Shown here: positions 1 to 7,934 of the stretch, in pieces
Position numbering within the stretch: the stretch's first letter is position 1
Layout of the letters: the number at the start of each line of letters is the position of its first letter
DNA from: an archaeon
GTDB lineage: Archaea; Asgardarchaeota; Thorarchaeia; Thorarchaeales; Thorarchaeaceae
Length of the DNA: 48,875 nt
NCBI GenBank assembly: GCA_024276825.1
Contig: JAJRWI010000056.1
Location: 1 to 48,875, forward strand
Reading direction: 5' to 3'
The notes under the pieces: generated by a model
Databases searched by the model: none
What the model was told of the DNA's origin: nothing
Seen by the model: only the letters and a program-made list of their open reading frames with translations
Position numbers and translations under genes: made by a program

Positions 1-1263
1 ATATTGGCTTCGTATTAGATGTCCAAGAACTCCAGTTAGAAGCATGGCACCAAAGGGTATTAGCAACATAAGCAATGACCACATTCCGGGACCAATCACA
101 TCAAAGTTATTCTCTGGGCTGAAGAGTATGGCAATCACAAATTCATCTACGCCGCCAGGTCGGAATATTATTGTCCTGAATGTGGACCATGCGAAGCTAA
201 GAGTAACTCCCATCACTGAACCAAGGATTGCTCCCGCAACAAGAATTCCTACAAATATGGCAGAAATAATGTTCTTTATCATGCTTGATTTCTTTCTTGG
301 AGCCTCTTCCTTCTTTACTCTGTAGACAAATTCGAAAGTCCTTTTGTATAGAATAACCGAAAAGTCTTCGAAGAGTGGTAGCAGAAGGATAGCAAAGACA
401 ATGGGCCACATTGCAAACCAGAGACCAGTTGTGTAGTAATCAATCAATTGAGGAAGTTGATCTACCTGCGCATAGTTAATCACATTGAATACAATAGTGC
501 CCCACGAGAGTAACAAGTTGAGTCTGAAGAACCAGCCCAATACGCCGCGCATCATTTCGTCGCCAAGGTCTCTATCACCAAGTTTCATTCCAGCGCCTTT
601 AGCAATCCTGTTGGATGCAGGATATCCAAATCGATAGATCCAAGTTAGAAACACTAGGACCCCAGAAACATAAGGGTTAGTCACCATGTATACAGGGATG
701 GATGGCAAGATAGTGACTAGACCAATTATCAAATAGTCCTTTGCTGCACCTGACCTCTTTCGAACTGCAATGTTATCAAGTGGGTTAGGGTCAACCCCTT
801 CAAAAGTTATGTTGTCAAGCCGTTCTCGTAGGCCTGAATAACCATCTGAAACGGGCTCCTTCCCAGTGATTCTCAGAATCGTGTTCTTGAACATCATCTT
901 CAAGGGGTCTTGAAAAGTCAGTTTTATTCCAAGCACGAGCATACCAAAAAGAACAGCAAAGAACGATATCATCACCCAAGTCAGGTACTCTTGTAAGGTG
1001 ACTCCAAATTGAAATAGCAAGTCTGTGATGAATATCCAATAGAACAGATTGGAGGTCACCGTAGGATCAAAGCTTGTAGGTACATTTGGACTTGTGTTGT
1101 AAATAAAGTACAGAAAGAAGGATATCGTCTTAATGTACATCAATGCAACAAAGGCCTCAATGAACTTGTTCCTGCTCTTTCTAAAGAACAGAAGGTAGGC
1201 AAGTGTCACAAGTAATGGCGGTATGAATTCAAAAATAATCGTGAGTGGCGTGAGAGCTACCAT
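1..1263 (-). CDS. Multi-pass membrane protein, C-terminus cut by window edge
   Basis: An open frame runs from an ATG at 1263 leftwards off the window: 421 codons with no stop. It encodes about ten hydrophobic segments separated by short charged loops; the start reads MVALTPLTIIFEFIPPLL. A GGAGTG Shine-Dalgarno lies about 7 bases before the start, which supports it. A cytosolic-looking loop at about residues 150-185 is rich in charged residues, and a second basic loop follows the eighth segment. I recognise no family motif. The gene is divergent from ferritin. It is easily missed because it has no stop inside the window. A transporter or polytopic scaffold is possible, but the function is unknown. 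Confidence 0.75.
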   Translation of the reverse strand, partial: MVALTPLTIIFEFIPPLLVTLAYLLFFRKSRNKFIEAFVALMYIKTISFFLYFIYNTSPNVPTSFDPTVTSNLFYWIFITDLLFQFGVTLQEYLTWVMISFFAVLFGMLVLGIKLTFQDPLKMMFKNTILRITGKEPVSDGYSGLRERLDNITFEGVDPNPLDNIAVRKRSGAAKDYLIIGLVTILPSIPVYMVTNPYVSGVLVFLTWIYRFGYPASNRIAKGAGMKLGDRDLGDEMMRGVLGWFFRLNLLLSWGTIVFNVINYAQVDQLPQLIDYYTTGLWFAMWPIVFAILLLPLFEDFSVILYKRTFEFVYRVKKEEAPRKKSSMIKNIISAIFVGILVAGAILGSVMGVTLSFAWSTFRTIIFRPGGVDEFVIAILFSPENNFDVIGPGMWSLLMLLIPFGAMLLTGVLGHLIRSQY

Positions 1264-1354
1264 GATCATTCACTCCAAGCATTTCAAAGACTTGATTACT
1301 ATTTAACACTCAGTAAAAAAGATTCATGCGATAAGCTCAGGTCAACGAAACATT

Positions 1355-1372
1355 TATTAACAATAGTTAATA
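1355..1372. promoter_or_regulatory. Inverted repeat over the ferritin promoter
   Basis: TATTAAC and GTTAATA form a perfect 7-bp inverted repeat with a 4-base spacer. It overlaps a TATA-like tttattaa (1353-1360) preceded by a purine-rich BRE-like cgaaac. It sits 37-54 bases before the ferritin ATG, so a protein bound here would block the promoter. An iron- or redox-responsive repressor is a reasonable guess; no regulator gene is adjacent. Confidence 0.4.
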
Positions 1373-1408
1373 TGCATTTAACAACCCCTGCAAAGGAGGG
1401 CATAGCAG

Positions 1409-1903
1409 ATGCAGATCAATAAGGAACTAGAGGACTTGATGAATGACCAGTTGAATTTTGAATTATACAGCGGCTATCTCTATCTCGCAATGGCAGCTTG
1501 GTTTGAAGACCAGAACTTGGACGGAATGGCAAGTTGGATGAGAGTGCAAGCTAAGGAAGAATACGAGCATGCAATGAAATTCTGGAAGCATGTTGTCGAC
1601 AGAGGCGGACGTGTCATTCTCAAACAGATTGATGCGCCAAAGAGTGAGTGGAGTTCGCCGCTGGAGGCATGGGAAGATGCTTATGAGCACGAGAAAATTG
1701 TCACAAAAAGAATTTTCAAAATAGGTGACCTTGCAGAGAAACTAGGCGATAAATCAGCAATTCCATTCCTCAATTGGTTCTATGATGAGCAGATTGAGGA
1801 AGAAGAGCAGACGATGAAGGTTCGCGACTTGCTTAAGAAAGTCGGGGATTCAGTAAACGGACTTTACATGATTGATAATTATCTTAGAAAGCGAAGTGAT
1901 TAA
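1409..1903 (+). CDS. ftn: Ferritin (FtnA-type, non-heme)
   Basis: This 164-residue four-helix-bundle protein stores iron by oxidising Fe(II) at a ferroxidase centre and mineralising it inside a 24-mer shell. The ferroxidase ligands expected for the FtnA family are all visible: E18 (FELYSGYLYL), E51 and H54 (EEYEH), E95 (YEHEK), and Q128 and E131 (DEQIEEEE). The length is normal for the family. The start is supported by AAGGAGG about 10 bases upstream. The gene is monocistronic, with a palindromic promoter before it and a hairpin terminator after it. There is no heme-ligand Met pattern suggesting bacterioferritin. The assignment is firm. Confidence 0.95.
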   Translation: MQINKELEDLMNDQLNFELYSGYLYLAMAAWFEDQNLDGMASWMRVQAKEEYEHAMKFWKHVVDRGGRVILKQIDAPKSEWSSPLEAWEDAYEHEKIVTKRIFKIGDLAEKLGDKSAIPFLNWFYDEQIEEEEQTMKVRDLLKKVGDSVNGLYMIDNYLRKRSD

Positions 1904-1930
1904 TCATCCTTTTACTAAGCATTTGATCTT

Positions 1931-1961
1931 GGGGCTTAGGCCCCTTTTCTTCTTTTTTATT
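1931..1961 (+). terminator. Hairpin terminator after ferritin
   Basis: GGGGC-TTAG-GCCCC is a perfect 5-bp stem with a 4-base loop, followed at once by TTTTCTTCTTTTTTATT. It lies 28 bases after the ferritin stop codon. Confidence 0.75.
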
Positions 1962-2039
1962 CCATGAGAATTGGCGAATTCGTATAGTATTAATGTGAGT
2001 TTTACACGTGAAAGACAGTCAGAAAAGGGGTGTCAATTC

Positions 2040-4028
2040 ATGTTATCCAATGATATTGCAAGACGCGTGGCTGAACTCGTTTCGGGCATACGTGCTAAAG
2101 ACTATGTCAGAGAGATTTCAATATTTCATCGAATTCAGGGGAGTCCAGGAATACACCAGGCAATGGAATATCTGAGAGAGGAGATAGGCAGAATATCTGG
2201 TGCGGAGGTTGAGATCCTCAAGTATGATGCATCAGGTAAAGAAACGATTGGTACTTGGGAAGATCTCGTAGCATGGACACCCAGATCGGCAACACTTGAA
2301 TTGATTGAACCAGAGAGGGGAGTCCTTGCAGACTTTAATGCAGAACCCATTTCTTTAGCCGCATTTTCATGTTCAGCGAGTGTTGAGGCAGAAGTTGTTT
2401 ATGTTGGTAAAGGGCTTGAAAAGGCAGACTATCAGAATAAAGATGTCAAGGGAAAGATCATCCTCACCAAGAGTAAGGCAGCCACTGTTCATAAAATAGC
2501 ATGTATCGAACATGGGGCTATTGGAATACTGACATTCGTGCCGCCTACGGGAATTGACGAGATCGCTGCTATGCGTCGGTATGAAGGCCTTTGGCCCAGA
2601 GTCAAGGATATTAAACAGACGCGATTCGGCTTTGCACTGACACAGGCGGATGGTCTTCGTATAAAGAACTGGCTGGAGGAAGGCAAGACTGTTAGGGTAA
2701 GAGCGGAGGTTGATGCTGAGTTTAATAATGGCACAAATCCTGTTCTTACAGCAGTGATTAAGGGCAAAGACCCATCCCAGGAGATCCTGCTCATCGCTCA
2801 TGCATGTCATCCTCATCCTGGTGCTAATGATAATGCATCTGGAAGTGCTGCGATTCTAGAAACACTTAGGGTTCTGTCAAGAATGATCAAGGAAGGTACA
2901 ATTGAAGAGCCTGAGTATTCGATCAGATTCATGTGGGTTCCTGAGTGGCATGGTACAATAAAGTACATAGATGCGAATGCTGACAGGCTAAAGCTCAGGG
3001 CAGTCATAAATGTTGACATGGTGGGTGCAGATCCCGCAAAGACTGGTTCGGTCTTGCATCTATATAGGACACCCTACTCATTACCAAGCACTCTGAATAA
3101 CATAATCAGGTACTGGCTTAGAGAAGAAGCGAAAAGAGATGTTGGCAAAGGACATGGAGGGTCTCTTGTACCATCGATATGGGATTATCGGGTGTATTCA
3201 GCTGGCAGTGATCATTTCATGTTTACTGACAGCACCATTGGAATTCCTGCGGTAATGTTGAATCAAGACCCTGACAAGTATTACCACACATCTATTGACA
3301 CGCCAGATCAGATATGTCCCAAGCAGATGGCGTTTGTGTCCAGAGTTCTTGTGTTATCTGCAATCTCACTTTCCATGCCGAAGCAGGTAATCAAGGAAAT
3401 AATGCTTGCTGAAGTAGGCCAAGAGATCAGTGAATTACTCACACGAACATGTTATTGGGGAGTGGATAAGCTGGGCCGTTGTGAGGGAGATCCAGAGGAG
3501 GTTTATCCACGGGTGATGCGTTGGCTCGGTTATGCTAGAGACTTGAGCATGAAGACTCTTCAGAAGGCAGCTGAAGAGTGGGCATTAATCACAGTGCAGA
3601 GGGCCTTGCTTGAGGCCATCAAGGGTTCAATAGAGCTTGACTATACATCTAAGATGATGGTCGCTAGAAAGGCATACGAGGGCGCATGCATAGAGGTCGG
3701 TCTTGAGGCCAAGGATGAGATTCTCCCAGACATTGGAAAGATAGGTCTCGAAGTGGAGGTCAAGAGAAGCATTAAGTATGCACTCTCACCGAGCTATTTC
3801 ATCGATAGCATTAAGGATGGTGCTGCAAAATATACAAGGATTAGAAAAGAGCATGCGGACATTCTCAATAGAGTTGATGAACTTCTTAACCTGTCAGATG
3901 ACTGGACATTGCTATCCGAGATCTGGGACAGGTTATGCTTCCAGTTCGGAATGATGGAGCCAAAAGTACTCCTTGATGTTATTGATGATCTAAAGGCACT
4001 GAAGATAATTGATGTAAGGGAAGTGTGA
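2040..4028 (+). CDS. DUF4910/M28-like zinc aminopeptidase with PA domain and winged helix
   Basis: A 662-residue protein from the ATG at 2040, chosen over an upstream TTG at 1971 because AAAAGGGG lies about 8 bases before it. Residues about 110-230 look like a PA insert domain. Residues about 230-440 carry an M28-type co-catalytic zinc site: AHACHPHPGANDNASG (first H near 254, bridging D near 264), VPEWHG (general-base Glu near 301), INVDMVG (Asp) and YYHTSIDTP (His near 416). The CHP...ANDNASG signature is typical of DUF4910-type aminopeptidases, which also end in a winged-helix region as this one does. It probably hydrolyses peptides in the cytosol, since no signal peptide is seen. The substrate is unknown. 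Its stop overlaps the region of the coaD start, so the two are probably cotranscribed. Confidence 0.8.
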   Translation: MLSNDIARRVAELVSGIRAKDYVREISIFHRIQGSPGIHQAMEYLREEIGRISGAEVEILKYDASGKETIGTWEDLVAWTPRSATLELIEPERGVLADFNAEPISLAAFSCSASVEAEVVYVGKGLEKADYQNKDVKGKIILTKSKAATVHKIACIEHGAIGILTFVPPTGIDEIAAMRRYEGLWPRVKDIKQTRFGFALTQADGLRIKNWLEEGKTVRVRAEVDAEFNNGTNPVLTAVIKGKDPSQEILLIAHACHPHPGANDNASGSAAILETLRVLSRMIKEGTIEEPEYSIRFMWVPEWHGTIKYIDANADRLKLRAVINVDMVGADPAKTGSVLHLYRTPYSLPSTLNNIIRYWLREEAKRDVGKGHGGSLVPSIWDYRVYSAGSDHFMFTDSTIGIPAVMLNQDPDKYYHTSIDTPDQICPKQMAFVSRVLVLSAISLSMPKQVIKEIMLAEVGQEISELLTRTCYWGVDKLGRCEGDPEEVYPRVMRWLGYARDLSMKTLQKAAEEWALITVQRALLEAIKGSIELDYTSKMMVARKAYEGACIEVGLEAKDEILPDIGKIGLEVEVKRSIKYALSPSYFIDSIKDGAAKYTRIRKEHADILNRVDELLNLSDDWTLLSEIWDRLCFQFGMMEPKVLLDVIDDLKALKIIDVREV

Positions 4029-4030
4029 TA

Positions 4031-4519
4031 ATGGGAACCAGCATGGGACTTTACAAGAGAGTTGTCTTTGCTGGTACATTCGATCATCTGCATCAAGGAC
4101 ATAAGCACCTCTTATTGACAGCACTTAGACTTGGCGAGAAAGTGGGCATAGGTCTCACAACAGACAAGATGCTATCTGGCAAGAAGGAAGCAGACAAGAT
4201 ACAGAGCTATGAAGAGCGGTTCAGAGCTCTTGATGAGTTTCTCTCAATGCACGCATCACGGGACAAGTATGAGATATTTCCCATAGAAACTAAGGAGGGT
4301 GGGGCAGACAAAATGGAGGATCTCGAGGCGCTTGTGGTGTCTGATGAAATTAGGGTTGTTGAGAATGCATTTGAGATCAATCGACTACGGGCGAAGAATG
4401 GACTCAAGCGGTTTCACATAATAGTTGTGCCCCGGGTCAGAACAAAAGACGGAAGACCACTATCATCATCGCGCATACGTGATGGCGAATCATTTAATGG
4501 TGAAGAACTTGTCTACTGA
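4031..4519 (+). CDS. coaD: Phosphopantetheine adenylyltransferase, archaeal type
   Basis: This enzyme adenylates 4'-phosphopantetheine to dephospho-CoA, the penultimate step of CoA synthesis. The nucleotidyltransferase signature GTFDHLHQGHK (HxGH) is near the N-terminus, and the second nucleotide motif, SSSRIRDGE, is near the C-terminus, as in archaeal PPAT. The protein is about 162 residues, the usual size. The ATG at 4031 is preferred because AAGGGA lies about 10 bases upstream; GTG at 4025 and ATG at 4043 are alternatives. It follows the peptidase gene with no real gap and converges on the RACo-like gene, the two 3' ends overlapping by 7 bases. Confidence 0.9.
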   Translation: MGTSMGLYKRVVFAGTFDHLHQGHKHLLLTALRLGEKVGIGLTTDKMLSGKKEADKIQSYEERFRALDEFLSMHASRDKYEIFPIETKEGGADKMEDLEALVVSDEIRVVENAFEINRLRAKNGLKRFHIIVVPRVRTKDGRPLSSSRIRDGESFNGEELVY

Positions 4520-5784
4520 ATGGGCCTGAACATTTGTAATCTTGACATCAGCTCATCGAACTGGGGGTTGTCCATCAAGTTCACATATTGAGTCCGTTCA
4601 ATATTGTCATTCATCATGGTCATTGCTTTGGGATCCTTGAGAATCAGGCAGGCGCCTTCCAAGGCACCATTCTTAATCTGAGTTATTTTTGATTGTGATA
4701 GGTCAGGAATGAGACCTATGTCAATGGCATCTTTGAAATTCAGATTTGTTCCGAAAGCGCCCGTGAAGATAACTCTAGCTATCTGTTTCAATGAAACCCT
4801 TGCAGATTGTAGTAACATCATGATTGATGTCGCAATGGCCGCCTTTGACTGCTGCAACATCCTGATATCTACCTGAGAGATGTAGATGGGGCGGCGTATT
4901 GCTGAGTTGTTTTCAGTGACAAGAAGGTAATGCATGACATTGCCATCTCGTTGAAGCCATTTCGATTGCGACTCTCGATTAAATGACCCCACTTCGTTCA
5001 TTAGACATGAGCGTTGCAACTCAGCAAGCACAGATAGAGCACCAGTTCCACAGATTCCGGCAGGAGCAGTGTTACCAATGACATGAACCCTGGGCTTCTC
5101 TAGGGGGCTTGTGATTTCCACTTTATCGATAGCTCCTTCTAATGCAGGCATTCCACATTGCAGGGACATTCCTTCGAAGGCGGGGCCCGAAGGAGCAGAG
5201 GTCGCCCAAATTCGTTCTCTTGTGATAAGGACAAGTTCGGTGTTAGTTCCGACATCCAATAGTAAAAGGGGATAATCTGCGAAACTGTTGATCACATGGA
5301 TGATATTGGAGACCGCATCGGAGCCAATGAACGACTTAATCAAAGGTGGTGAATAGACAGGTACATCAGGAACCATTCTAAGCCCAAGTTTCATTGATGT
5401 TGTATCTATCTCATCCCTGTGACTTGTGGAATAGGGTGGATGGAGCAGAGAATTGATTGGTAGATCAAACAGAATGTGATGCATCACTGTGTTGCCAACA
5501 AACACAATCCTTTCTAATGATTTCATTGACAATTCAGTATCAATCAATAATTGTGAGAGTAAGGAGTCAATTTTTTCGAGCACCAGTTTCCGAAGTTTTC
5601 TGGCATTATCACTCGTTTTCGTGTAATAACGAGCCCTTGTAATTACATCAAGCCCGATTGTGTTCTGTGGATTGTAAGCACGCGTAGTGCTAATGATTTC
5701 GCCCGTATCCAGATCTATTAATCGAGCCATGATATTGGTTGTTCCAACATCAACTGCGGCTCCTATTGATGTGGAATCTTCCAC
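4513..5784 (-). CDS. RACo-like ASKHA ATPase (corrinoid activator), lacking the ferredoxin domain
   Basis: The protein matches the ASKHA (actin/hexokinase-like) core of RACo and DUF4445 proteins, which use ATP to drive reductive reactivation of corrinoid methyl carriers. Visible motifs are the first phosphate loop (AAVDVGTTNIMARLIDLDTG), VGNTVMHH, the second phosphate loop (LLDVGTNTELVL), APSGPAFEGMS and an ICGTGALS glycine turn. Family members usually begin with a 2Fe-2S ferredoxin domain of about 90 residues. Here the kinase-like core starts almost at once, so the electron input module is missing or separate. The GTG at 5784 is chosen because GGAGGA lies 6 bases upstream; a TTG at 5856 would add 24 residues overlapping the stress-protein gene. 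No corrinoid protein or methyltransferase lies in the window. Confidence 0.75.
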   Translation of the reverse strand: MEDSTSIGAAVDVGTTNIMARLIDLDTGEIISTTRAYNPQNTIGLDVITRARYYTKTSDNARKLRKLVLEKIDSLLSQLLIDTELSMKSLERIVFVGNTVMHHILFDLPINSLLHPPYSTSHRDEIDTTSMKLGLRMVPDVPVYSPPLIKSFIGSDAVSNIIHVINSFADYPLLLLDVGTNTELVLITRERIWATSAPSGPAFEGMSLQCGMPALEGAIDKVEITSPLEKPRVHVIGNTAPAGICGTGALSVLAELQRSCLMNEVGSFNRESQSKWLQRDGNVMHYLLVTENNSAIRRPIYISQVDIRMLQQSKAAIATSIMMLLQSARVSLKQIARVIFTGAFGTNLNFKDAIDIGLIPDLSQSKITQIKNGALEGACLILKDPKAMTMMNDNIERTQYVNLMDNPQFDELMSRLQMFRPIQ

Positions 5785-5831
5785 ATCTAGTCCTCCATTC
5801 TTTTGGCAGCTTGCCTTTGACTCCAAACTTG

Positions 5832-6281
5832 CTACCGTACTATCATTACTGGACAAAAGGCCTGTTTCATAACTTTGTCACTGATAGAACCTACAAAGAG
5901 CCTTTTGAACCCGCTGATTCCACGCGACCCCATAATGATCAGGTCCACCTTGCGTTCAGCAGCTATGTCGATTATTCGTCTGGCAGGATCACCATGGTCC
6001 AATAATGCTTCAACCTCGCAACCCAGAGAGAGAGCCAGATTCTTTGACCTCTCAAGGATTTCTTCACCCACCCGTTGAAGCTCAAGGAAGGGTCGATCAG
6101 ACTGAATATCATGATAGGGAGTAGCAGAAACCAACATGGGCACTATATAGAGGAGGATGACTTCTGCGCCAAGTGGAGGCCCCAATGCACTGGCATATCT
6201 AATAGCCTTGTCAGAATATTCGGATCCATCAACTGCCACAAGAATTGTCTTTACCTGAATTCTCTCTCCTTCTACAGTCAT
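5832..6281 (-). CDS. Universal stress protein, UspA family, ATP-binding type
   Basis: A single-domain Usp (about 149 residues). The N-terminal strand ILVAVDGSEYSDKA carries the conserved Asp, and the C-terminal ATP loop MGSRGISGFKRLFVGSIS fits G-2x-G-9x-G-S exactly. This predicts an ATP-binding rather than a UspA-like non-binding member. The ATG at 6281 is used; GTG at 6290 is an alternative, and the family core begins only about ten residues in. It lies directly upstream of the RACo-like gene on the same strand, so the two may share a transcript. The specific stress role is unknown. Confidence 0.88.
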   Translation of the reverse strand: MTVEGERIQVKTILVAVDGSEYSDKAIRYASALGPPLGAEVILLYIVPMLVSATPYHDIQSDRPFLELQRVGEEILERSKNLALSLGCEVEALLDHGDPARRIIDIAAERKVDLIIMGSRGISGFKRLFVGSISDKVMKQAFCPVMIVR

Positions 6282-6336
6282 CGGCCACACTCAGTCTTAC
6301 AAATAATCAACCGACCTTATCTCTCTTTCTCATTAT

Positions 6337-6459
6337 CTACAGAGATTTGAAATCAACATCGCCTTTGACGAGTTTCTTCAATGTGGTAATGAGTTCATTA
6401 CGATGAACACGAATCTGTTCCATAGAGTCCCTATCACGAACTGTTACTGTTTCGTCTTA
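6337..6459 (-). other. In-frame C-terminal remainder of glycyl-tRNA synthetase behind a TAA codon
   Basis: Translation continued in the same frame past the TAA at 6459-6457 gives 39 sense codons (DETVTVRDRDSMEQIRV at the start) and then TAG at 6339-6337. TVTVRDRDSMEQIRV is the conserved C-terminal strand and helix of the archaeal/eukaryal GlyRS anticodon-binding domain. This is therefore genuine glyS coding sequence separated from the rest by one stop codon. A single-base change (for example GAA or AAA to TAA) would explain it. Confidence 0.85.
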
Positions 6460-7842
6460 AAGAGTAGTATAATCAATTGTGACGCAGAATGGAGTGCCAA
6501 CCTCATCTTGTCTGCGATACCTTCTGCCAATTGAACCACTCTGATCGAACTGAGTTATGAGACCACTTTCCATAATCTCCATGAAAATCTCTCGTGCCGG
6601 AGATAGGAGTTCTGGCTTGCCCATAAGTGGAAACACAGCCACTTGAACAGGAGCAACTTCTGGGGGAAATCTCAACCAAGTGCGCTCTTCGTCTTCAACA
6701 TATGAGTTATCAATCAAGCAGAATAGAGGCCTTTCGACACCAAAAGCAATCTCGAGGACATTGGGCACAACAGGTTTCTTGTCGACCTTGACTGATAGAC
6801 GTTCTTTGGAGAATTCCTGATGCCGAGTGAGATCGTAGTTGCCCCTATCATGAATTCCGCAACATTCAACCCAGCCAAAGCTGTTTGTATGAATCTCGAC
6901 ATCCCATGCATCCGCGGCATAGTGTGCCCTCTCAGTGGGCAAGTGCTGTCTTAACCTAATAATGTCGTCGGAGAACCCCATTCCTCTGAATATCGAATAA
7001 GCCAATTGTACACACCATGCATATGCAGGCTTCTGAAAGTGTTCCCTTTTAATAGCTTCAGCCAAGCTCAAACGAATGACCTCTTCACTCTCTACCTCTT
7101 GTGTCTGATAAGGTAGCAGGGGCAGCTTCTTATCAGCAATCTCTTGAAACCTTGGCCATTCAATCTCATCTTTTTCAAGGATGAATATCTGACCCTCAAC
7201 CTGCGTAAACTCTCTCAGACGAAGCATTCCCTGACGTGGTGATATTTCATTTCTGTAGGCCTTCCCAATCTGAAACACTGAGAACGGAAGTTTGTCCCGG
7301 AAGAATGTCAAGAACCTCTTGAATAGAAGATAAGTTGTAGTTGCGGTTTCGGGTCGCATGTAAGCCTCTTGATCCAGACCAAGTCGTGTCTTTAGCATCA
7401 AGTTATATGGTTCCACCTCACCAAGCCTGCCCTTGCAAGATGGGCATACAACACCAAGTTCATTGATCTTCTCAGTTAATTGTTCAACCGAGAGACCTTC
7501 TACATGAACCTCTGGAAATTCCTCCTTGATCAGATTGTCTGCACGGTAGACCTGCTTACAACTCAAACACTGGGTCACAGGATCAATGAATCCATCAAGA
7601 TGTCCTGAGGCCTTCCATACAATGGCTGGCGATACAGTTGGACACTCAACCTCCCAGAAACCAGCCTTCACGAATGATGAACGAATTCTGTCCTCGAGCC
7701 GATTCTTGAGTAGCTTACCAAGAGGACCCAGATCATAGAGACCTGCACTCCCACCGTATATCTCAGGAGAGGGGCCCCAGAAAAAGCCACGTTTTCTGCA
7801 GAGACCGTAGATGATCTCGTTGAACTCTTTTTCGGAACTCAT
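6457..7842 (-). CDS. glyS: Glycyl-tRNA synthetase, archaeal/eukaryal alpha2 type, interrupted by TAA
   Basis: A class II synthetase that charges tRNA-Gly. Seen in order are the N-terminal RGFFWGPSPEIYGG...GLYDLGPLG segment, two CxxC pairs (CLSCKQ and CPSCKG) for zinc, the glycine-site strand MRPETATTTYLLFKRF, motif 2 (GKAYRNEISPRQGMLR), motif 3 (EIAFGVERPLFCLID) and the start of the anticodon-binding domain (VAPVQVAVFPLM). The frame stops at TAA after VTIDYTTL. The expected last 39 residues continue in the same frame behind the stop (see 6337-6459). If not read through, the product lacks the end of the anticodon domain. The upstream region is shared divergently with HMG-CoA reductase. The identity is certain; the integrity of the 3' end is in question. 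Confidence 0.95.
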   Translation of the reverse strand: MSSEKEFNEIIYGLCRKRGFFWGPSPEIYGGSAGLYDLGPLGKLLKNRLEDRIRSSFVKAGFWEVECPTVSPAIVWKASGHLDGFIDPVTQCLSCKQVYRADNLIKEEFPEVHVEGLSVEQLTEKINELGVVCPSCKGRLGEVEPYNLMLKTRLGLDQEAYMRPETATTTYLLFKRFLTFFRDKLPFSVFQIGKAYRNEISPRQGMLRLREFTQVEGQIFILEKDEIEWPRFQEIADKKLPLLPYQTQEVESEEVIRLSLAEAIKREHFQKPAYAWCVQLAYSIFRGMGFSDDIIRLRQHLPTERAHYAADAWDVEIHTNSFGWVECCGIHDRGNYDLTRHQEFSKERLSVKVDKKPVVPNVLEIAFGVERPLFCLIDNSYVEDEERTWLRFPPEVAPVQVAVFPLMGKPELLSPAREIFMEIMESGLITQFDQSGSIGRRYRRQDEVGTPFCVTIDYTTL

Positions 7843-7898
7843 TGATTAGACCCACATGCGAGTTCGAATAAACCAGTCTTAAACCTAATGCCACAGCA

Positions 7899-7905
7899 AT
7901 TTTAA
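7899..7905 (+). promoter_or_regulatory. Putative TATA box for HMG-CoA reductase
   Basis: The motif attttaa lies 30-36 bases before the ATG at 7935. No Shine-Dalgarno precedes that ATG, so a transcript starting about 25 bases after this box would be almost leaderless. Confidence 0.3.
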
Positions 7906-7934
7906 CCAAGCAGAAATCTTATGTAAGATAAGCA

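Noticed and set aside
2373..2816. 147-codon minus-strand frame inside the peptidase gene
   Set aside because: It is antisense to a strongly conserved zinc-peptidase frame and has irregular composition.
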